A program made the position numbers and the translations under genes. The notes beneath the pieces are model-generated. The model was given only the letters and a program-made list of their open reading frames with translations, ran no database searches and was not told the origin of the DNA. Shown one piece after another: positions 1 through 9,181 of a stretch of DNA of 64,000 nucleotides; position 1 is the first letter of the stretch, and each line of letters starts with the position of its first letter. The stretch lies in the NCBI RefSeq assembly GCF_010211755.1, contig NZ_PDWR01000002.1:124001-188000 (forward strand), in the 5' to 3' direction. This stretch comes from Pseudoxanthomonas sangjuensis (GTDB lineage Bacteria > Pseudomonadota > Gammaproteobacteria > Xanthomonadales > Xanthomonadaceae).

Positions 1-55
1 CCGTGGCGGACAGCAGCAGGAACAGCGTGCACAGGCGGTGGAACGGGTTCCCCAT
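1..55 (-). CDS. 5' end of an unidentified exported or membrane protein gene (partial)
   Basis: Only the first 18 codons lie in the window; the gene runs leftward off the edge. The visible product is MGNPFHRLCTLFLLLSAT: a short head with basic residues, then a Leu-rich hydrophobic run, as in a Sec signal peptide or a first membrane segment. Reading leftward, AGGGGA lies four to five bases before the ATG and supports this start. The gene is divergent from the histidine operon. No function can be assigned from so little sequence. Confidence 0.5.
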   Translation of the reverse strand, partial: MGNPFHRLCTLFLLLSAT

Positions 56-178
56 GTTTCCCCTGGATCGTCGAAGCGCCCCCGCAGGCTGCCGAGCGGA
101 GCCCGTGGTACCGGGACCGATTAGAGCATGCCGCGGCAGCCACGCTCGGTGGCGGCCTCGCCATGGTCAGCGCGAATT

Positions 179-194
179 CTTGACGTGCGTCACA
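179..194. promoter_or_regulatory. Possible CRP/Clp-family binding site
   Basis: CTTGA-N6-TCACA matches the CRP-family pattern TGTGA-N6-TCACA: the right half is perfect and the left half matches three of five. Xanthomonads use the CRP-like regulator Clp with this type of site. It lies about 125 bp upstream of the leftward gene start and about 200 bp upstream of the histidine operon, so it more likely concerns the leftward gene. This is one motif match only. Confidence 0.25.
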
Positions 195-340
195 TTTTAT
201 CGGGTGGCGCGGAGTCCCTCCACCGGAAAACCGGGGGCTGGGCAAGGCCGCCGGCCGGGGCATACCGGCCGTACCGGCGGTCCGGTCCAGGCGATGCCCC
301 GGGCCCGGGTGTCCCCCCGGTCGCGGCATGCGATCCGGGC

Positions 341-367
341 TTGTCCAAGGCGCGACAATCGTATAAT
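341..367 (+). promoter_or_regulatory. Candidate sigma-70 promoter of the histidine operon
   Basis: A perfect TATAAT (362-367) is preceded by TTGTCC (341-346) with a 15-bp spacer, or by CTTGTC with 16 bp. Transcription would start near 374, about 20 bp before the first ATG at 395. A perfect -10 stands out in such GC-rich DNA. The palindrome at 368-385 begins at the next base, so a repressor bound there would cover the start site. Confidence 0.6.
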
Positions 368-385
368 GTATTAGCGCGTTAATAC
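368..385. promoter_or_regulatory. TrpR-type operator-like palindrome over the transcription start
   Basis: GTATTAGCGCGTTAATAC is an 18-bp inverted repeat; eight of its nine base pairs match (only G/T at positions 7 and 12 fail). Its outer parts resemble the E. coli trp operator GTACTAGTTAACTAGTAC (GTAxTA at one end, TAxTAC at the other). It starts directly after the -10 box and ends 9 bp before the ATG of a TrpR-family gene. The simplest reading is autorepression of the regulator together with the histidine operon. The ligand is not known from sequence. Confidence 0.5.
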
Positions 386-394
386 ACGAAGCCA

Positions 395-721
395 ATGAAA
401 CAACGTCCCGAACCCCTGCCGCAACGCGACGTCGACGCCTCCCTGAAGGCGCTGGCGCGCGCCTTCGCCTGCCTGGACAAGCCCGAGGAGGTCCGTGCCT
501 TCCTCGAGGATCTGTGCACGCCGGCCGAACTGGAGGCGATGGCCGACCGCTGGCGCGTGGTGCCGCTGCTGCTCAAGGGCGTGCCGTACCGCGAGATCCA
601 CGACCTGACCCAGGTCAGCGTGACCACGGTCGGCCGGGTCGCGCGCACCCTCGAGCGCGGCGCCGGCGGCTATGCCGCCGCGATCCGCCGCCAGCAGGCG
701 CGTTCGTCCGCTTCGCACTGA
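395..721 (+). CDS. TrpR/YerC-YecD-family transcriptional regulator
   Basis: A 108-residue all-helical protein of the TrpR superfamily. The region [13 protein letters not shown] followed by [13 protein letters not shown] and [11 protein letters not shown] matches the TrpR/YerC pattern: a helix with E.LA.R.RV-like residues, then a helix-turn-helix centred on residues 60-85. It is the first gene of the histidine operon, 21 bp before hisG, with the same promoter and an operator-like palindrome in front. Context therefore points to control of histidine synthesis. TrpR proper is less likely because no tryptophan gene is near. The effector is unknown. Confidence 0.85.
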   Translation: MKQRPEPLPQRDVDASLKALARAFACLDKPEEVRAFLEDLCTPAELEAMADRWRVVPLLLKGVPYREIHDLTQVSVTTVGRVARTLERGAGGYAAAIRRQQARSSASH

Positions 722-742
722 AACGAATCGTCCGAGAACGAC

Positions 743-1657
743 ATGAGTCCCCCTTCCAACAACGCGGCGCGCGAGCGCCTGCGCATCGCCATCCAGAAGA
801 GCGGCCGCCTGGCCGAGCCGGCGCGCGCCCTGCTCGCCGCCTGCGGCCTGAGCTGGCGCGAAAGCCGCGACCGGCTGTTCTGCTATGGCGAATCGCTGCC
901 GATCGACCTGTTGCTGGTGCGCGACGACGACATCCCCGGCCTGATCGCCGACGGCGTCTGCGACCTGGGCGTGGTCGGCCGCAACGAGCTGGACGAACAG
1001 GCCGGCGAACGCGCGCGCAACGGCCTGCCGCCGGCCTACCGCGAACTGCGCCCGCTCGGCTTCGGCGCCTGCCGCTTGATGCTGGCGATCCCGGAAGAGT
1101 GGGAGTGGCGGGGCCCGGAGCAATTGCAGGGCCTGCGCATCGCCACCAGTTATCCGGCGATCCTGTCGTCGTGGCTGGACGTGCGCGGCATCGAAGCTGG
1201 CGTGGTCGAGTTGTCCGGCTCGGTCGAAATCGCGCCCAAGCTGGGCACCGCCGACCTGATCTGCGACCTGGTGTCCAGCGGCGCGACGCTGGCGGCCAAC
1301 CACCTGAAGCCGGTCGAGACCCTGCTCGAAAGCGAGGCCGTGCTCGCGGGCCCGGTGCGCGACTACGACGATGCGCGCGCCGAACTGATGGCGATGCTGC
1401 TGCGGCGCATGGACGGCGTGCTGAAGGTCAAGGACAACCAGTTGCTGATGTTCCGCGCGCCGGCGGAGAGCGTCGATGCGCTGGCGAAACTGCTGCGCGA
1501 CGCCGAGCCGCTGACCCGGCTGCCGATCAACGACGACGGCTCGCTCAACCTGCAGACCATGCACCACGGCGCGGTGAGCTGGCAGCTGCTGGAGGAACTG
1601 GAGCGCGCCGGCGCGCGCAACCTGATGGTGCTGTCGGTCGAGAGGTCGCTGGCATGA
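743..1657 (+). CDS. hisG: ATP phosphoribosyltransferase HisG (long form)
   Basis: Catalyses the first committed step of histidine synthesis: ATP plus PRPP gives phosphoribosyl-ATP. At 304 residues it is the long, homohexameric form with its own C-terminal regulatory domain, so no HisZ is needed. Family-typical segments are [11 protein letters not shown] near the N terminus, [12 protein letters not shown] and [10 protein letters not shown] around residues 52-75. The C-terminal part, from about residue 225, is the ACT-like domain that binds histidine for feedback inhibition in the family. The stop codon overlaps the hisD start (ATGA), indicating translational coupling. Confidence 0.97.
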   Translation: MSPPSNNAARERLRIAIQKSGRLAEPARALLAACGLSWRESRDRLFCYGESLPIDLLLVRDDDIPGLIADGVCDLGVVGRNELDEQAGERARNGLPPAYRELRPLGFGACRLMLAIPEEWEWRGPEQLQGLRIATSYPAILSSWLDVRGIEAGVVELSGSVEIAPKLGTADLICDLVSSGATLAANHLKPVETLLESEAVLAGPVRDYDDARAELMAMLLRRMDGVLKVKDNQLLMFRAPAESVDALAKLLRDAEPLTRLPINDDGSLNLQTMHHGAVSWQLLEELERAGARNLMVLSVERSLA

Positions 1658-2979
1658 GCGCATCGGCCATGCGCATCCTCGACTGGGACGCGCTGGACGC
1701 GGCCGCGAAGCAACGCGCGCTGACCCGTCCCGTGCAGGCCGTCGCCGACGAAACCCGCGACGGCGTCGCCGCGTTGCTCGCCGACGTGCGCGGACGCGGC
1801 GATGCCGCCTTGCGCGAAATCACCGCGCGCTTCGACGGCGCCGAGCTGGCCTCCTTCGAAGTCGCGGCGGAGGAATTCGCCGCCGCGCGCGCCGCAGTGT
1901 CGCCGGAGCTGCTCGCCGCGATGGGACAGGCGGCGCGGCGCATCGAAGCCTTCCACCGCGCCGGCATGGCGAAGCCGTATTCGGTCGAGACCGCGCCGGG
2001 CGTGGTTTGCGAGCGCATGATTCGCCCCATCGCCCGCGTCGGCCTGTACGTGCCCGCCGGCAGCGCGCCGCTGCCTTCGACCGCGCTGATGCTCGGCGTG
2101 CCGGCGAAACTGGCCGGTTGCCGCAAGGTCGTGCTGTGCACGCCGCCGCGCAGGGACGGCAGCGCCGACCCGGCGGTGCTGGTCGCCGCGCAACTGACCG
2201 GCGCGACCCGCGTGTTCAAGCTGGGCGGTGCGCAGGCCGTCGCCGCGCTCGCCTTCGGCACCGAATCCGTGCCGAAGGTCGACAAGATCTTCGGTCCCGG
2301 CAACGGCTACGTCACCGAGGCCAAGCAGCAGGTCGCGCAGGCCGGCGCGGCGGCGATCGACATGCCGGCCGGGCCGTCGGAAGTGCTGGTGATCGCCGAC
2401 GCCGGCGCCGACGCCGCCTTCGTCGCCGCCGACCTGCTGTCGCAGGCCGAGCACGGCCCGGATTCGCAGGTGTTGCTGCTGTCCGACAGCGATGCGCTGC
2501 TCGCCGCGGTGCGCGAACAGCTGGGGAACCAGCTCGCGGCGCTGTCGCGCGCGGACACCGCGCGCAAGTCGCTCGCCGCCTCGCGGCTGATCAGGGTCGG
2601 CGCGATCGACGACGCCTTCGCGATCAGCAACGCCTATGCGCCGGAACACCTGATCCTGGCCTTGCGCGACCCGCGGGCGTGGCTGGACAGGGTCGAAGCC
2701 GCCGGTTCGGTGTTCCTCGGCGATTACACGCCGGAAGCGCTCGGCGACTACTGCAGCGGCACCAACCACGTGCTGCCGACCAACGGCGCGGCGCGGGCGT
2801 ACAGCGGCGTCTCGGTGGCCAGTTTCCAGAACTTCGTCAGCGTGCAGGCGGCCAACCGCGTCGGCATCGCCAACATCGGCGGCGACGCCCGGGTCCTGGC
2901 GCAGGCCGAAGGCCTGGACGCGCACGCCAACGCCGTCGCGCTGCGCATGGAACGCGCCCTGCCGGAGCCCGTGGCATGA
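1654..2979 (+). CDS. hisD: Histidinol dehydrogenase HisD
   Basis: Performs the last two steps of the pathway, oxidising L-histidinol to L-histidine with NAD+ and a bound Zn2+. The 441-residue product has the family signature VGLYVPAG near residue 130, [13 protein letters not shown] near 215 and the [10 protein letters not shown] segment. The AEHGPDSQ motif contributes zinc and substrate ligands. The ATG at 1654 overlaps the hisG stop by four bases; the frame is open further upstream, but that part lies inside hisG and the coupled ATG gives a normal-length protein. Confidence 0.97.
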   Translation: MSASAMRILDWDALDAAAKQRALTRPVQAVADETRDGVAALLADVRGRGDAALREITARFDGAELASFEVAAEEFAAARAAVSPELLAAMGQAARRIEAFHRAGMAKPYSVETAPGVVCERMIRPIARVGLYVPAGSAPLPSTALMLGVPAKLAGCRKVVLCTPPRRDGSADPAVLVAAQLTGATRVFKLGGAQAVAALAFGTESVPKVDKIFGPGNGYVTEAKQQVAQAGAAAIDMPAGPSEVLVIADAGADAAFVAADLLSQAEHGPDSQVLLLSDSDALLAAVREQLGNQLAALSRADTARKSLAASRLIRVGAIDDAFAISNAYAPEHLILALRDPRAWLDRVEAAGSVFLGDYTPEALGDYCSGTNHVLPTNGAARAYSGVSVASFQNFVSVQAANRVGIANIGGDARVLAQAEGLDAHANAVALRMERALPEPVA

Positions 2980-4061
2980 GCGGCATCCTCGACCTCGTGC
3001 GCGAAGACCTGCGCGGCTTCGGCGGCTATTCGTCGGCGCGCACGGAAAAACTGCAGGGCGACGTCTGGCTCAACGCCAACGAATCCGGCTGGGCCAACCC
3101 CGCCGACGCGCTTGGCGGCAGCCGGCGCTATCCCGATCCGCAACCGCAGGCGTTGCGCGAAAGACTCGCGGATCTCTACGGCTGCGACGTTTCGCAATTG
3201 CTGATCGGCCGCGGCAGCGACGAGGCCATCGACCTGCTGGTGCGCGCGCTGTGCGAGCCGCGCCGCGACGCCGTCGTCGTCACGCCGCCGGTGTTCGGCA
3301 TGTACGCGGTCTGCGCACGGCTGCAGAACGCCCCCTTGATCGAAGTCCCGCTGGTCGAGGGCGAAGCCGGCTTCGTACCGGATTTCGCCGCGATCGCCGA
3401 TGCCGCGATCGCCGGCAACGCGAAGCTGGTGTTCCTGTGCTCGCCGTCGAACCCGACCGGTGCGGCGATTCCGCTCGCCGAGATCGAGGCGCTGGCGGCG
3501 AAGCTCGCCGGCCGCGCGCTGGTCGTGGTCGACGAGGCCTATGCCGAATTCTCGGAGGAACCGTCCGCCATCGGCCTGCTCGGCGCGCATCCGAACCTCG
3601 CCGTGCTGCGCACGCTGTCGAAGGCGCACGCGCTGGCCGCGGCGCGCATCGGTTCGCTGGTCGCCGACGCGGAACTGATCGCCGCGCTGCGCCGCTGCCA
3701 GGCGCCGTATCCGGTGCCGACGCCGTGCGCGGAACTGGCGCTGGCCGGCCTGTCCGACGCCGCGCTGGCGCAGGCCCGCGAACGCGCCGCCATCGTCAGG
3801 GCGGAGCGCGCGCGGCTGCGGACCGCGCTCGCATCGCTGCCGGGAGTCGTCCGCGTCTATCCGTCGCAGGGCAACTACCTGCTGGTGCGCTTCCGCGACG
3901 CGGAGGCCGCGTTCCGTGCCTTGCTCGCGGCCGGGGTGGTCGTGCGCGACCAGCGCGCCGCGCCGCAGCTGGGCGACGCCCTGCGCATCAGCATCGGCAC
4001 GCCCGCGCAGAACGATCGCGTGATCCTCGCCCTGGCTTCGCGCAAGGAGGCCGCCGCATGA
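2976..4061 (+). CDS. hisC: Histidinol-phosphate aminotransferase HisC
   Basis: PLP-dependent fold-type I aminotransferase that converts imidazole-acetol phosphate and glutamate to histidinol phosphate. The 361-residue product shows NANESGW near the N terminus, [22 protein letters not shown] (the NPTG substrate/PLP segment), VVDEAYAEF (PLP-binding Asp and Tyr) and [14 protein letters not shown], where the lysine after TLS is the expected PLP Schiff-base residue. It overlaps hisD and hisB by four bases each, so three consecutive junctions in this operon are coupled. Confidence 0.97.
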   Translation: MSGILDLVREDLRGFGGYSSARTEKLQGDVWLNANESGWANPADALGGSRRYPDPQPQALRERLADLYGCDVSQLLIGRGSDEAIDLLVRALCEPRRDAVVVTPPVFGMYAVCARLQNAPLIEVPLVEGEAGFVPDFAAIADAAIAGNAKLVFLCSPSNPTGAAIPLAEIEALAAKLAGRALVVVDEAYAEFSEEPSAIGLLGAHPNLAVLRTLSKAHALAAARIGSLVADAELIAALRRCQAPYPVPTPCAELALAGLSDAALAQARERAAIVRAERARLRTALASLPGVVRVYPSQGNYLLVRFRDAEAAFRALLAAGVVVRDQRAAPQLGDALRISIGTPAQNDRVILALASRKEAAA

Positions 4062-5131
4062 GCAAGATCCTCTTCATCGACCGCGACGGCACACTGATCG
4101 AGGAGCCGGCCGACTTCCAGATCGACAGCTTCGAGAAACTGCGCTTCGTGCGGGGCGTGATCCCGGCGCTGCTGAAGCTGCGCGACGCCGGCTTCGAGTT
4201 CGTCATCGTCAGCAACCAGGACGGCCTCGGCACCGAGAAGTACCCGCAGGGCAGCTTCGACGGCCCGCACAGGCTGATGCTGCAGGTTTTCGAAAGCCAG
4301 GGCATCGCTTTCCGCGAGGAGCTGATCGACCGCAGCTTCCCCGAGGAAAACCTGCCGACGCGCAAGCCCGGCATCGGCATGGCGCTGCACTACCTGCGCG
4401 ACCGCAGCATCGACCTGGACAGGTCGGCGATGGTCGGCGACCGCGAGACCGACCTGCAGTTCGCGCGGAACCTGGGCATCCGCGGCTTCCAGCTGAGGAC
4501 GCCGCAGTTCGGCGGCGAATGGGACTGGGCCGGCATCGCCCACGAGCTCGCCGACGCGCCGCGCACGGCGAAAGTGCGGCGGAAGACCAAGGAAACCGAC
4601 ATCGCCGTCGACATCGACCTGGATCGCGCGGCGGAGCCGGAGGTCGACACCGGCCTGCCGTTCTTCGACCACATGCTGGAGCAGATCGGCAAGCACGGCG
4701 GTTTCGCGTTGTCGATCCGGGCCGACGGCGACCTGCACATCGACGAACACCACACCGTCGAGGACACCGCGCTGGCGCTGGGCCAGGCGTTGAAGGAGGC
4801 GCTGGGCGACAAGCGCGGCATCGGCCGCTACGGCTTCGTGCTGCCGATGGACGAGACGCTGGCGCAGGTGGCGCTCGACTTCTCCGGGCGCCCGTACCTG
4901 GTGTTCGACGGCGAGTTCGGGCGCGAGCGCGTCGGCGACCTGCCGACCGAACTGGTGCCGCACTTCTTCCGCTCGCTGTGCGACGCGGCCGGGGCCAACA
5001 TCAACATCCAGGTGCGCGGCGACAACGACCACCACAAGGTCGAGGCCAGCTTCAAGGGCCTGGCGCGCGCGCTGCGGATGGCGGTGCGGCGCGAGGGCAG
5101 CGAACTGCCGTCGACCAAGGGAGCGCTGTGA
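4058..5131 (+). CDS. hisB: Bifunctional histidinol-phosphatase / imidazoleglycerol-phosphate dehydratase HisB
   Basis: A fusion of two enzymes. The first ~165 residues are a HAD phosphatase: FIDRDGTL gives the nucleophile Asp8 and the acid Asp10, and SNQDG and VGDRETD follow. The rest is imidazoleglycerol-phosphate dehydratase, with the metal-binding motifs [23 protein letters not shown] and [12 protein letters not shown]. It catalyses steps six and eight of the pathway. The two-domain form is typical of gammaproteobacteria. The 357-residue length is normal. hisH follows after 16 bp. Confidence 0.97.
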   Translation: MSKILFIDRDGTLIEEPADFQIDSFEKLRFVRGVIPALLKLRDAGFEFVIVSNQDGLGTEKYPQGSFDGPHRLMLQVFESQGIAFREELIDRSFPEENLPTRKPGIGMALHYLRDRSIDLDRSAMVGDRETDLQFARNLGIRGFQLRTPQFGGEWDWAGIAHELADAPRTAKVRRKTKETDIAVDIDLDRAAEPEVDTGLPFFDHMLEQIGKHGGFALSIRADGDLHIDEHHTVEDTALALGQALKEALGDKRGIGRYGFVLPMDETLAQVALDFSGRPYLVFDGEFGRERVGDLPTELVPHFFRSLCDAAGANINIQVRGDNDHHKVEASFKGLARALRMAVRREGSELPSTKGAL

Positions 5132-5147
5132 TGCGCGCGGAGGCCCC

Positions 5148-5747
5148 GTGAAAGTCGTCCTGGTGGATGGCGGCGGATCGAACATCGGTTCGGTGCGGCA
5201 TGCGCTGCGGCGCATCGGCGTCGACGCCGAGCTGACCGGCGACGCGGAAACCATCCGCGGCGCCGACCGGGTGATCCTGCCCGGCGTCGGCGCGGCCGCG
5301 GTCGGCATGGCGAAGCTGCGCGAGCACGGCCTGGTGGAGGTGCTGCGCACGCTGGACCGGCCGCTGCTCGGGGTCTGCGTCGGCATGCAGCTGCTGTTCG
5401 GGCATTCCGAGGAGGACGACGTCGATTGCCTCGGCCTGTTGCCCGGCACGGTCGCCAAGCTGCCGCAGGCGCCGGGCATCCGCATCCCGCACATGGGCTG
5501 GAACACCCTGCGCCGCCGCCGCGAGTCGTCGCTGATCGAAGGCATCGACGAGGGCGCGCACGCCTATTTCGTGCACAGCTACGCCGTGCCCGCTGGCGAC
5601 GATTGCATCGCCAGCAGCGAGCACGGCCGCGAGTTCGCCGCGGTCGTGCAGCGCGGGCGCGTCGCCGGCGCGCAATTCCACCCCGAGCGTTCGGCGCAGG
5701 TCGGCGAGCGCCTGCTGAAGAACTTCATCGAATACGGACTGGCATGA
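5148..5747 (+). CDS. hisH: Imidazole glycerol phosphate synthase glutaminase subunit HisH
   Basis: Class I glutamine amidotransferase that releases ammonia for HisF. GVCVGMQLLF carries the nucleophilic Cys77, and the C-terminal FHPERS segment carries the His-Glu pair of the triad. The LPGVGA segment is the oxyanion-strand region of the family. The start is GTG at 5148, preceded by GGAGG, and gives the expected MKVVLVDGGGSN-like N terminus; the product is 199 residues. It acts as a heterodimer with HisF. Confidence 0.96.
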   Translation: MKVVLVDGGGSNIGSVRHALRRIGVDAELTGDAETIRGADRVILPGVGAAAVGMAKLREHGLVEVLRTLDRPLLGVCVGMQLLFGHSEEDDVDCLGLLPGTVAKLPQAPGIRIPHMGWNTLRRRRESSLIEGIDEGAHAYFVHSYAVPAGDDCIASSEHGREFAAVVQRGRVAGAQFHPERSAQVGERLLKNFIEYGLA

Positions 5748-5757
5748 GCGCGTCCCA

Positions 5758-6489
5758 ATGAGCGAATTCGACATCATTCCCGCCATCGACCTGCGCGACG
5801 GCAAGGTCGTGCGCCTGTACCAGGGCGACTACGGCCGGCAGACCGACTACGCCGCGGATCCGCTGGAACTGGCGCACCGCTACCGCGCCGCCGGCGCCGA
5901 ATGGCTGCACGTGGTCGACCTGGACGGCGCGCGCGAGGGCGGCGGCAGGCACCACGAACTGATCGCGAAGATCGTGCACGCCGGCCTGCGGGTGCAGGCC
6001 GGCGGCGGCGTGCGCGGCGAAGACGACTTGCGCCGCCTGTTCGACGCCGGCGTGGAGCGGGTCGTGGTCGGCAGCATGGCGGTGCGCGAGCGCGATGCCG
6101 TCGCCGGCTGGCTGTCCGCGCACGGCGAATCGCGGATCGTGCTCGCGCTGGACGCGCGCTGGCAGGGCGACGCGTGGCGGGTGCCGACCGCCGGCTGGAC
6201 CACCGACGAGGGCGCCACCCTGGACGAGCTGGCGCGCTACTACGCCGCGGCCGGCGCGCGGCACGTGCTGTGCACCGACATCGACCGCGACGGCACGCTG
6301 CAGGGCCCGAACCTCGCCCTGTACGACTACCTGCGCGCGCTCGAACCGGGGTTGCTGCTGCAGGTGTCCGGCGGCGTGCGCGCGCTCGAGGACATCGCCG
6401 CGGCGCGCGAGACTGGCGCGGCGGCGATCATCCTCGGCCGCGCGCTGCTCGAGCGCCGCTTCACGCTGGAGGACGCGCTGTCGTGCTGA
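5758..6489 (+). CDS. hisA: ProFAR isomerase HisA
   Basis: A (beta/alpha)8 isomerase that opens the aminoaldose ProFAR to PRFAR. The N terminus has [15 protein letters not shown], with the catalytic Asp in the AIDL motif; the second catalytic Asp is in [10 protein letters not shown] near residue 178. Phosphate-binding glycines are in GGGVR and SGGVRA. The 243-residue length is typical. An ATGA at the hisH stop is followed by a second ATG at 5758, which gives the correct N terminus. The 3' end overlaps hisF by seven bases. Confidence 0.96.
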   Translation: MSEFDIIPAIDLRDGKVVRLYQGDYGRQTDYAADPLELAHRYRAAGAEWLHVVDLDGAREGGGRHHELIAKIVHAGLRVQAGGGVRGEDDLRRLFDAGVERVVVGSMAVRERDAVAGWLSAHGESRIVLALDARWQGDAWRVPTAGWTTDEGATLDELARYYAAAGARHVLCTDIDRDGTLQGPNLALYDYLRALEPGLLLQVSGGVRALEDIAAARETGAAAIILGRALLERRFTLEDALSC

Positions 6490-7259
6490 GCCGGCGAATC
6501 ATCCCGTGCCTCGACGTGCGCGACGGGCGCGTGGTCAAGGGCGTGCGGTTCCGCGACCACGTCGACATGGGCGACATCGCCGAGCTGGCGCTGCGCTACC
6601 GCGACGAAGGCGCCGACGAACTGGTGTTCTACGACATCGGCGCCAGCCCGGAAGGGCGCTCGGTCGATTACGCCTGGGTCGAGCGCGTCTCCAGCCTGCT
6701 CGACATCCCGTTCTGCGTGGCCGGCGGAATCCGCAGCGTCGAGACCGCGCGCGCGGTGCTTTACGCCGGCGCCGACAAGGTTTCGGTCAATACCCCGGCG
6801 CTGGAACGGCCGGAGCTGGTTTCCGAGCTCGCCGCCGCCTTCGGCGTGCAGTGCGTGGTGGTCGGCGTCGATTCGGTGCTCGAGGCCGACGGCGAATGGC
6901 GCGTGCGCCAGTACACCGGCGACCCGTCGAAGATGCGTTCGGCGGGACTGCGTACCGTCGACTGGGTGCGGCGGGCGCAGGAACTGGGCGCCGGCGAGAT
7001 CGTGCTCAACTGCATGGACAACGACGGCGTGCGCAAGGGCTACGACATCGAGCAGCTGGCCGCGGTGCGCGCGGTATGCGGCGTGCCGCTGGTCGCGTCC
7101 GGCGGCGCCGGCACGATGGGCCATTTCGCCGACGTGTTCCGCAATGCCGACGTCGACGGCGCGCTGGCCGCCAGCGTGTTCCACAGCGGCAGGATCGCCA
7201 TTCCCGACCTGAAACACTACCTGCACAGCCAGGACATCGAGGTGCGCAATGCCGGATGA
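6483..7259 (+). CDS. hisF: Imidazole glycerol phosphate synthase cyclase subunit HisF
   Basis: The cyclase half of the HisHF synthase, a half-barrel duplication related to HisA. It joins HisH-derived ammonia to PRFAR to form IGP and AICAR. Family motifs are [17 protein letters not shown] at the N terminus (catalytic Asp in CLDV), [11 protein letters not shown], and [14 protein letters not shown] with the second catalytic Asp. The start is GTG at 6483, inside the hisA 3' end. A longer frame is open upstream, but it is hisA read out of frame. The product is 258 residues. Confidence 0.96.
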   Translation: MLSRRIIPCLDVRDGRVVKGVRFRDHVDMGDIAELALRYRDEGADELVFYDIGASPEGRSVDYAWVERVSSLLDIPFCVAGGIRSVETARAVLYAGADKVSVNTPALERPELVSELAAAFGVQCVVVGVDSVLEADGEWRVRQYTGDPSKMRSAGLRTVDWVRRAQELGAGEIVLNCMDNDGVRKGYDIEQLAAVRAVCGVPLVASGGAGTMGHFADVFRNADVDGALAASVFHSGRIAIPDLKHYLHSQDIEVRNAG

Positions 7260-7881
7260 TCCGGAAAAGCTGGATTGGGCGAAGGGCGGCGGCCTGGTGC
7301 CGGCGATCGTGCAGGACGCCGATACGCTGCGCGTGCTGATGCTCGGCTACATGAACGCCGATGCGCTCGCGGCGACGCGCGCAAGCGGCCACGTGACCTT
7401 CCACAGCCGCAGCAAGCAGCGGCTGTGGACCAAGGGCGAGAGTTCGGGGCATTTCCTCGACCTGGTCGACATCCGCGCCGACTGCGACGACGACACGCTG
7501 CTGGTACTGGCGCGGCCGCACGGGCCGACCTGCCACCTCGGCCGCGCCAGTTGCTTCCCCGATGCGCCGGGTACGCGCGAGGATGCCTTGCCGGGCGCGG
7601 ACCTTGCCTTCCTGGCCGAGCTCGACGCGCTGGTCGCCGAACGCGAACGCGAACGGCCGGACGGCAGCTACACGACCAAGCTGTTCGAGGCGGGCGTGCG
7701 CCGCATCGCGCAGAAGGTCGGCGAAGAGGGCGTCGAGACTTCGCTCGCCGCGGTGGCGCAGGACGACGCGGCCCTGCTCGGCGAAAGTGCCGACCTGCTG
7801 TACCACCTGCTGGTGTTGTTGCGCGCGCGCGGGCTGTCGCTCGGCGATGCGGTCGGGGTGCTGCGCCAGCGGCATCGCTGA
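7249..7881 (+). CDS. hisI: Bifunctional phosphoribosyl-AMP cyclohydrolase / phosphoribosyl-ATP pyrophosphatase HisI(E)
   Basis: Steps two and three of the pathway in one 210-residue chain. The N-terminal half is the zinc cyclohydrolase: [15 protein letters not shown], then ADCDDDTLL and GPTCHLG with the metal-binding Asp and Cys residues. The C-terminal half, from about residue 120, is the MazG-like helical pyrophosphatase, with [13 protein letters not shown]. It overlaps hisF by 11 bp and closes the operon; a candidate promoter for the next gene lies over its stop codon. Confidence 0.95.
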   Translation: MPDDPEKLDWAKGGGLVPAIVQDADTLRVLMLGYMNADALAATRASGHVTFHSRSKQRLWTKGESSGHFLDLVDIRADCDDDTLLVLARPHGPTCHLGRASCFPDAPGTREDALPGADLAFLAELDALVAERERERPDGSYTTKLFEAGVRRIAQKVGEEGVETSLAAVAQDDAALLGESADLLYHLLVLLRARGLSLGDAVGVLRQRHR

Positions 7882-7905
7882 CATTTCGCGCAAAAGCGGG
7901 ATAAT
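7878..7905 (+). promoter_or_regulatory. Candidate promoter of the metallophosphoesterase gene
   Basis: CTGACA (7878-7883, five of six to TTGACA) and GATAAT (7900-7905, five of six to TATAAT) are separated by 16 bp. Transcription would begin near 7912, giving a leader of about 22 bases before the ATG at 7934. The -35 box covers the hisI stop, so the next gene can be read separately from the histidine operon. Confidence 0.55.
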
Positions 7906-7933
7906 CCGCGCATCTCCCCGACGGGATCCGGAC

Positions 7934-9181
7934 ATGCGCGGTTGGCTGGCCTTGTTTTTGCTCGTGATGGCAGGCACGGCGTCCGCTGGGGCGAAGCCGG
8001 AGACGCTCGAAGTGCTGGTGTTCTCCGACCCGCAGGTCAAGTCGATGGCGGACGTGGACTATTACCGGCGCGACATCGTCGAGCCGCTGGTCGGCCGCCA
8101 TGCCGCGAGGCTGGGCCTGTCGCTGGGCGACATCGTCGATGACGCCCCCGGGTTGTACCCGGCGGTCGAGTCGGTCGACGCCACGCTCGGGGTGCCGTGG
8201 CTTTACGTACCCGGCAACCACGACGTGGACGCGGGCGCCAGCGATGATGCGTCGTCGCTCGGCGGCTTCCACCGCGCGCTCGGCAAGGATACGCACGGCC
8301 GCCGCGAGAAGCTGGCGACCTTCGTGGCGCTGGACGACGTGGTCGCGATGCCGGGGCGGAAGCCCGCCTACATCGGCGGCTTCCGCGACGACCAGTTCGC
8401 CTTCCTCGAATCGTTCTTGGCCACGGCGCCGAAGGACCGGCTGCTGGTGATCGCCGTGCACATCCCGCTGTTCGAGGAGCGGGGCAGGGACACCTTCCGC
8501 GATGCCGACCGCGAGCGCCTGTTCGCGCTGTTGCAGGGCTTCCCGCACGTGCTGCTGCTGAGCGGCCACAGCCACGCGCAGCGGCACGTGTGGCATGGCG
8601 CGGAAAGCGGCTGGCGCGGCGCACGGCCGCTGCACGAATACAACGTCGGCGCCTCCTGCGGCGCGTTCTGGTCGGGCGTCAAGGACGCGCAGGGCATTCC
8701 CGATGCGACGATGAGCGACGGCACGCCGAACGGCTACGCCACGCTGCGCATCCAGGCCGGCGGCAAGTACGCGCTGGCCTGGCACCCGGCGCGCGATCCG
8801 GATGCGGCGATGACGCTGCATGCGCCGAAGGTGCTGCGTCGCGGTGCGTATCCGGCCTGGGGCGTGTACGCCAACGTGTTCATGGGCGATGCCGGAACCC
8901 GCGTCGAGTACCGCGTCGATGGCGGCGAATGGAAGCCGATGAAGAAGGTCGTGCAGCCGGACCCGGCGCTGCTGGCCGAGAACGCGAAGGACGACGAAGC
9001 CGATTCGCTCCGCGGCTACGACCGTTCGCCGGAAGCGACGCCTTCGCAACACCTGTGGCGCGCGGCCTTGCCGACCGATCTGGCCCCCGGGGAGCACGAG
9101 GTCGAGGTGCGCGAATTCGATCGCTGGCTGGGCGAAAGGCGCGCGGCGACTGCGTACCGCCTGGTCGAGGCCGCGCCATGA
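7934..9181 (+). CDS. Secreted calcineurin-like metallophosphoesterase
   Basis: A 415-residue protein with a Sec signal peptide (LALFLLVMAGTASAG). The metallophosphoesterase core follows in canonical order: VFSDPQ, SLGDIVDD, PGNHDVD, AVHIP and SGHSHAQRH, which supply the two-metal site. After about residue 290 a second, beta-rich part resembles the C-terminal domain often attached to exported calcineurin-like phosphoesterases. The ATG at 7934 gives the signal peptide; the frame is open upstream only through hisI. The substrate is unknown. The stop overlaps the next start by four bases. Confidence 0.85.
   Translation: MRGWLALFLLVMAGTASAGAKPETLEVLVFSDPQVKSMADVDYYRRDIVEPLVGRHAARLGLSLGDIVDDAPGLYPAVESVDATLGVPWLYVPGNHDVDAGASDDASSLGGFHRALGKDTHGRREKLATFVALDDVVAMPGRKPAYIGGFRDDQFAFLESFLATAPKDRLLVIAVHIPLFEERGRDTFRDADRERLFALLQGFPHVLLLSGHSHAQRHVWHGAESGWRGARPLHEYNVGASCGAFWSGVKDAQGIPDATMSDGTPNGYATLRIQAGGKYALAWHPARDPDAAMTLHAPKVLRRGAYPAWGVYANVFMGDAGTRVEYRVDGGEWKPMKKVVQPDPALLAENAKDDEADSLRGYDRSPEATPSQHLWRAALPTDLAPGEHEVEVREFDRWLGERRAATAYRLVEAAP

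Larger units (their letters stand above)
56..394. other. Divergent intergenic region upstream of the histidine operon
   Basis: This 339-bp gap separates the leftward partial gene from the regulator that opens the histidine operon. Its right end holds a promoter and an operator-like palindrome, listed separately. Its middle holds one CRP/Clp-like half-perfect site. The rest (about 195-340) is very GC-rich with no convincing gene: the open frames across it have no ribosome-binding site and no recognisable domain. No attenuator with a run of His codons was seen. Confidence 0.6.

Noticed and set aside
3-382. Open frames across the gap before the histidine operon
   Set aside because: No ribosome-binding site, Arg/Gly/Pro-rich translation, and they cross the clear promoter region.
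1363-2925. Long minus-strand open frame (520 codons) opposite hisG/hisD
   Set aside because: Arg/Ala/Gln-rich translation without any domain. It is antisense to well-supported histidine genes and reflects high GC. The same applies to most long frames in this window that oppose known genes, such as 12667-14580 and 20901-23750 on the plus strand.
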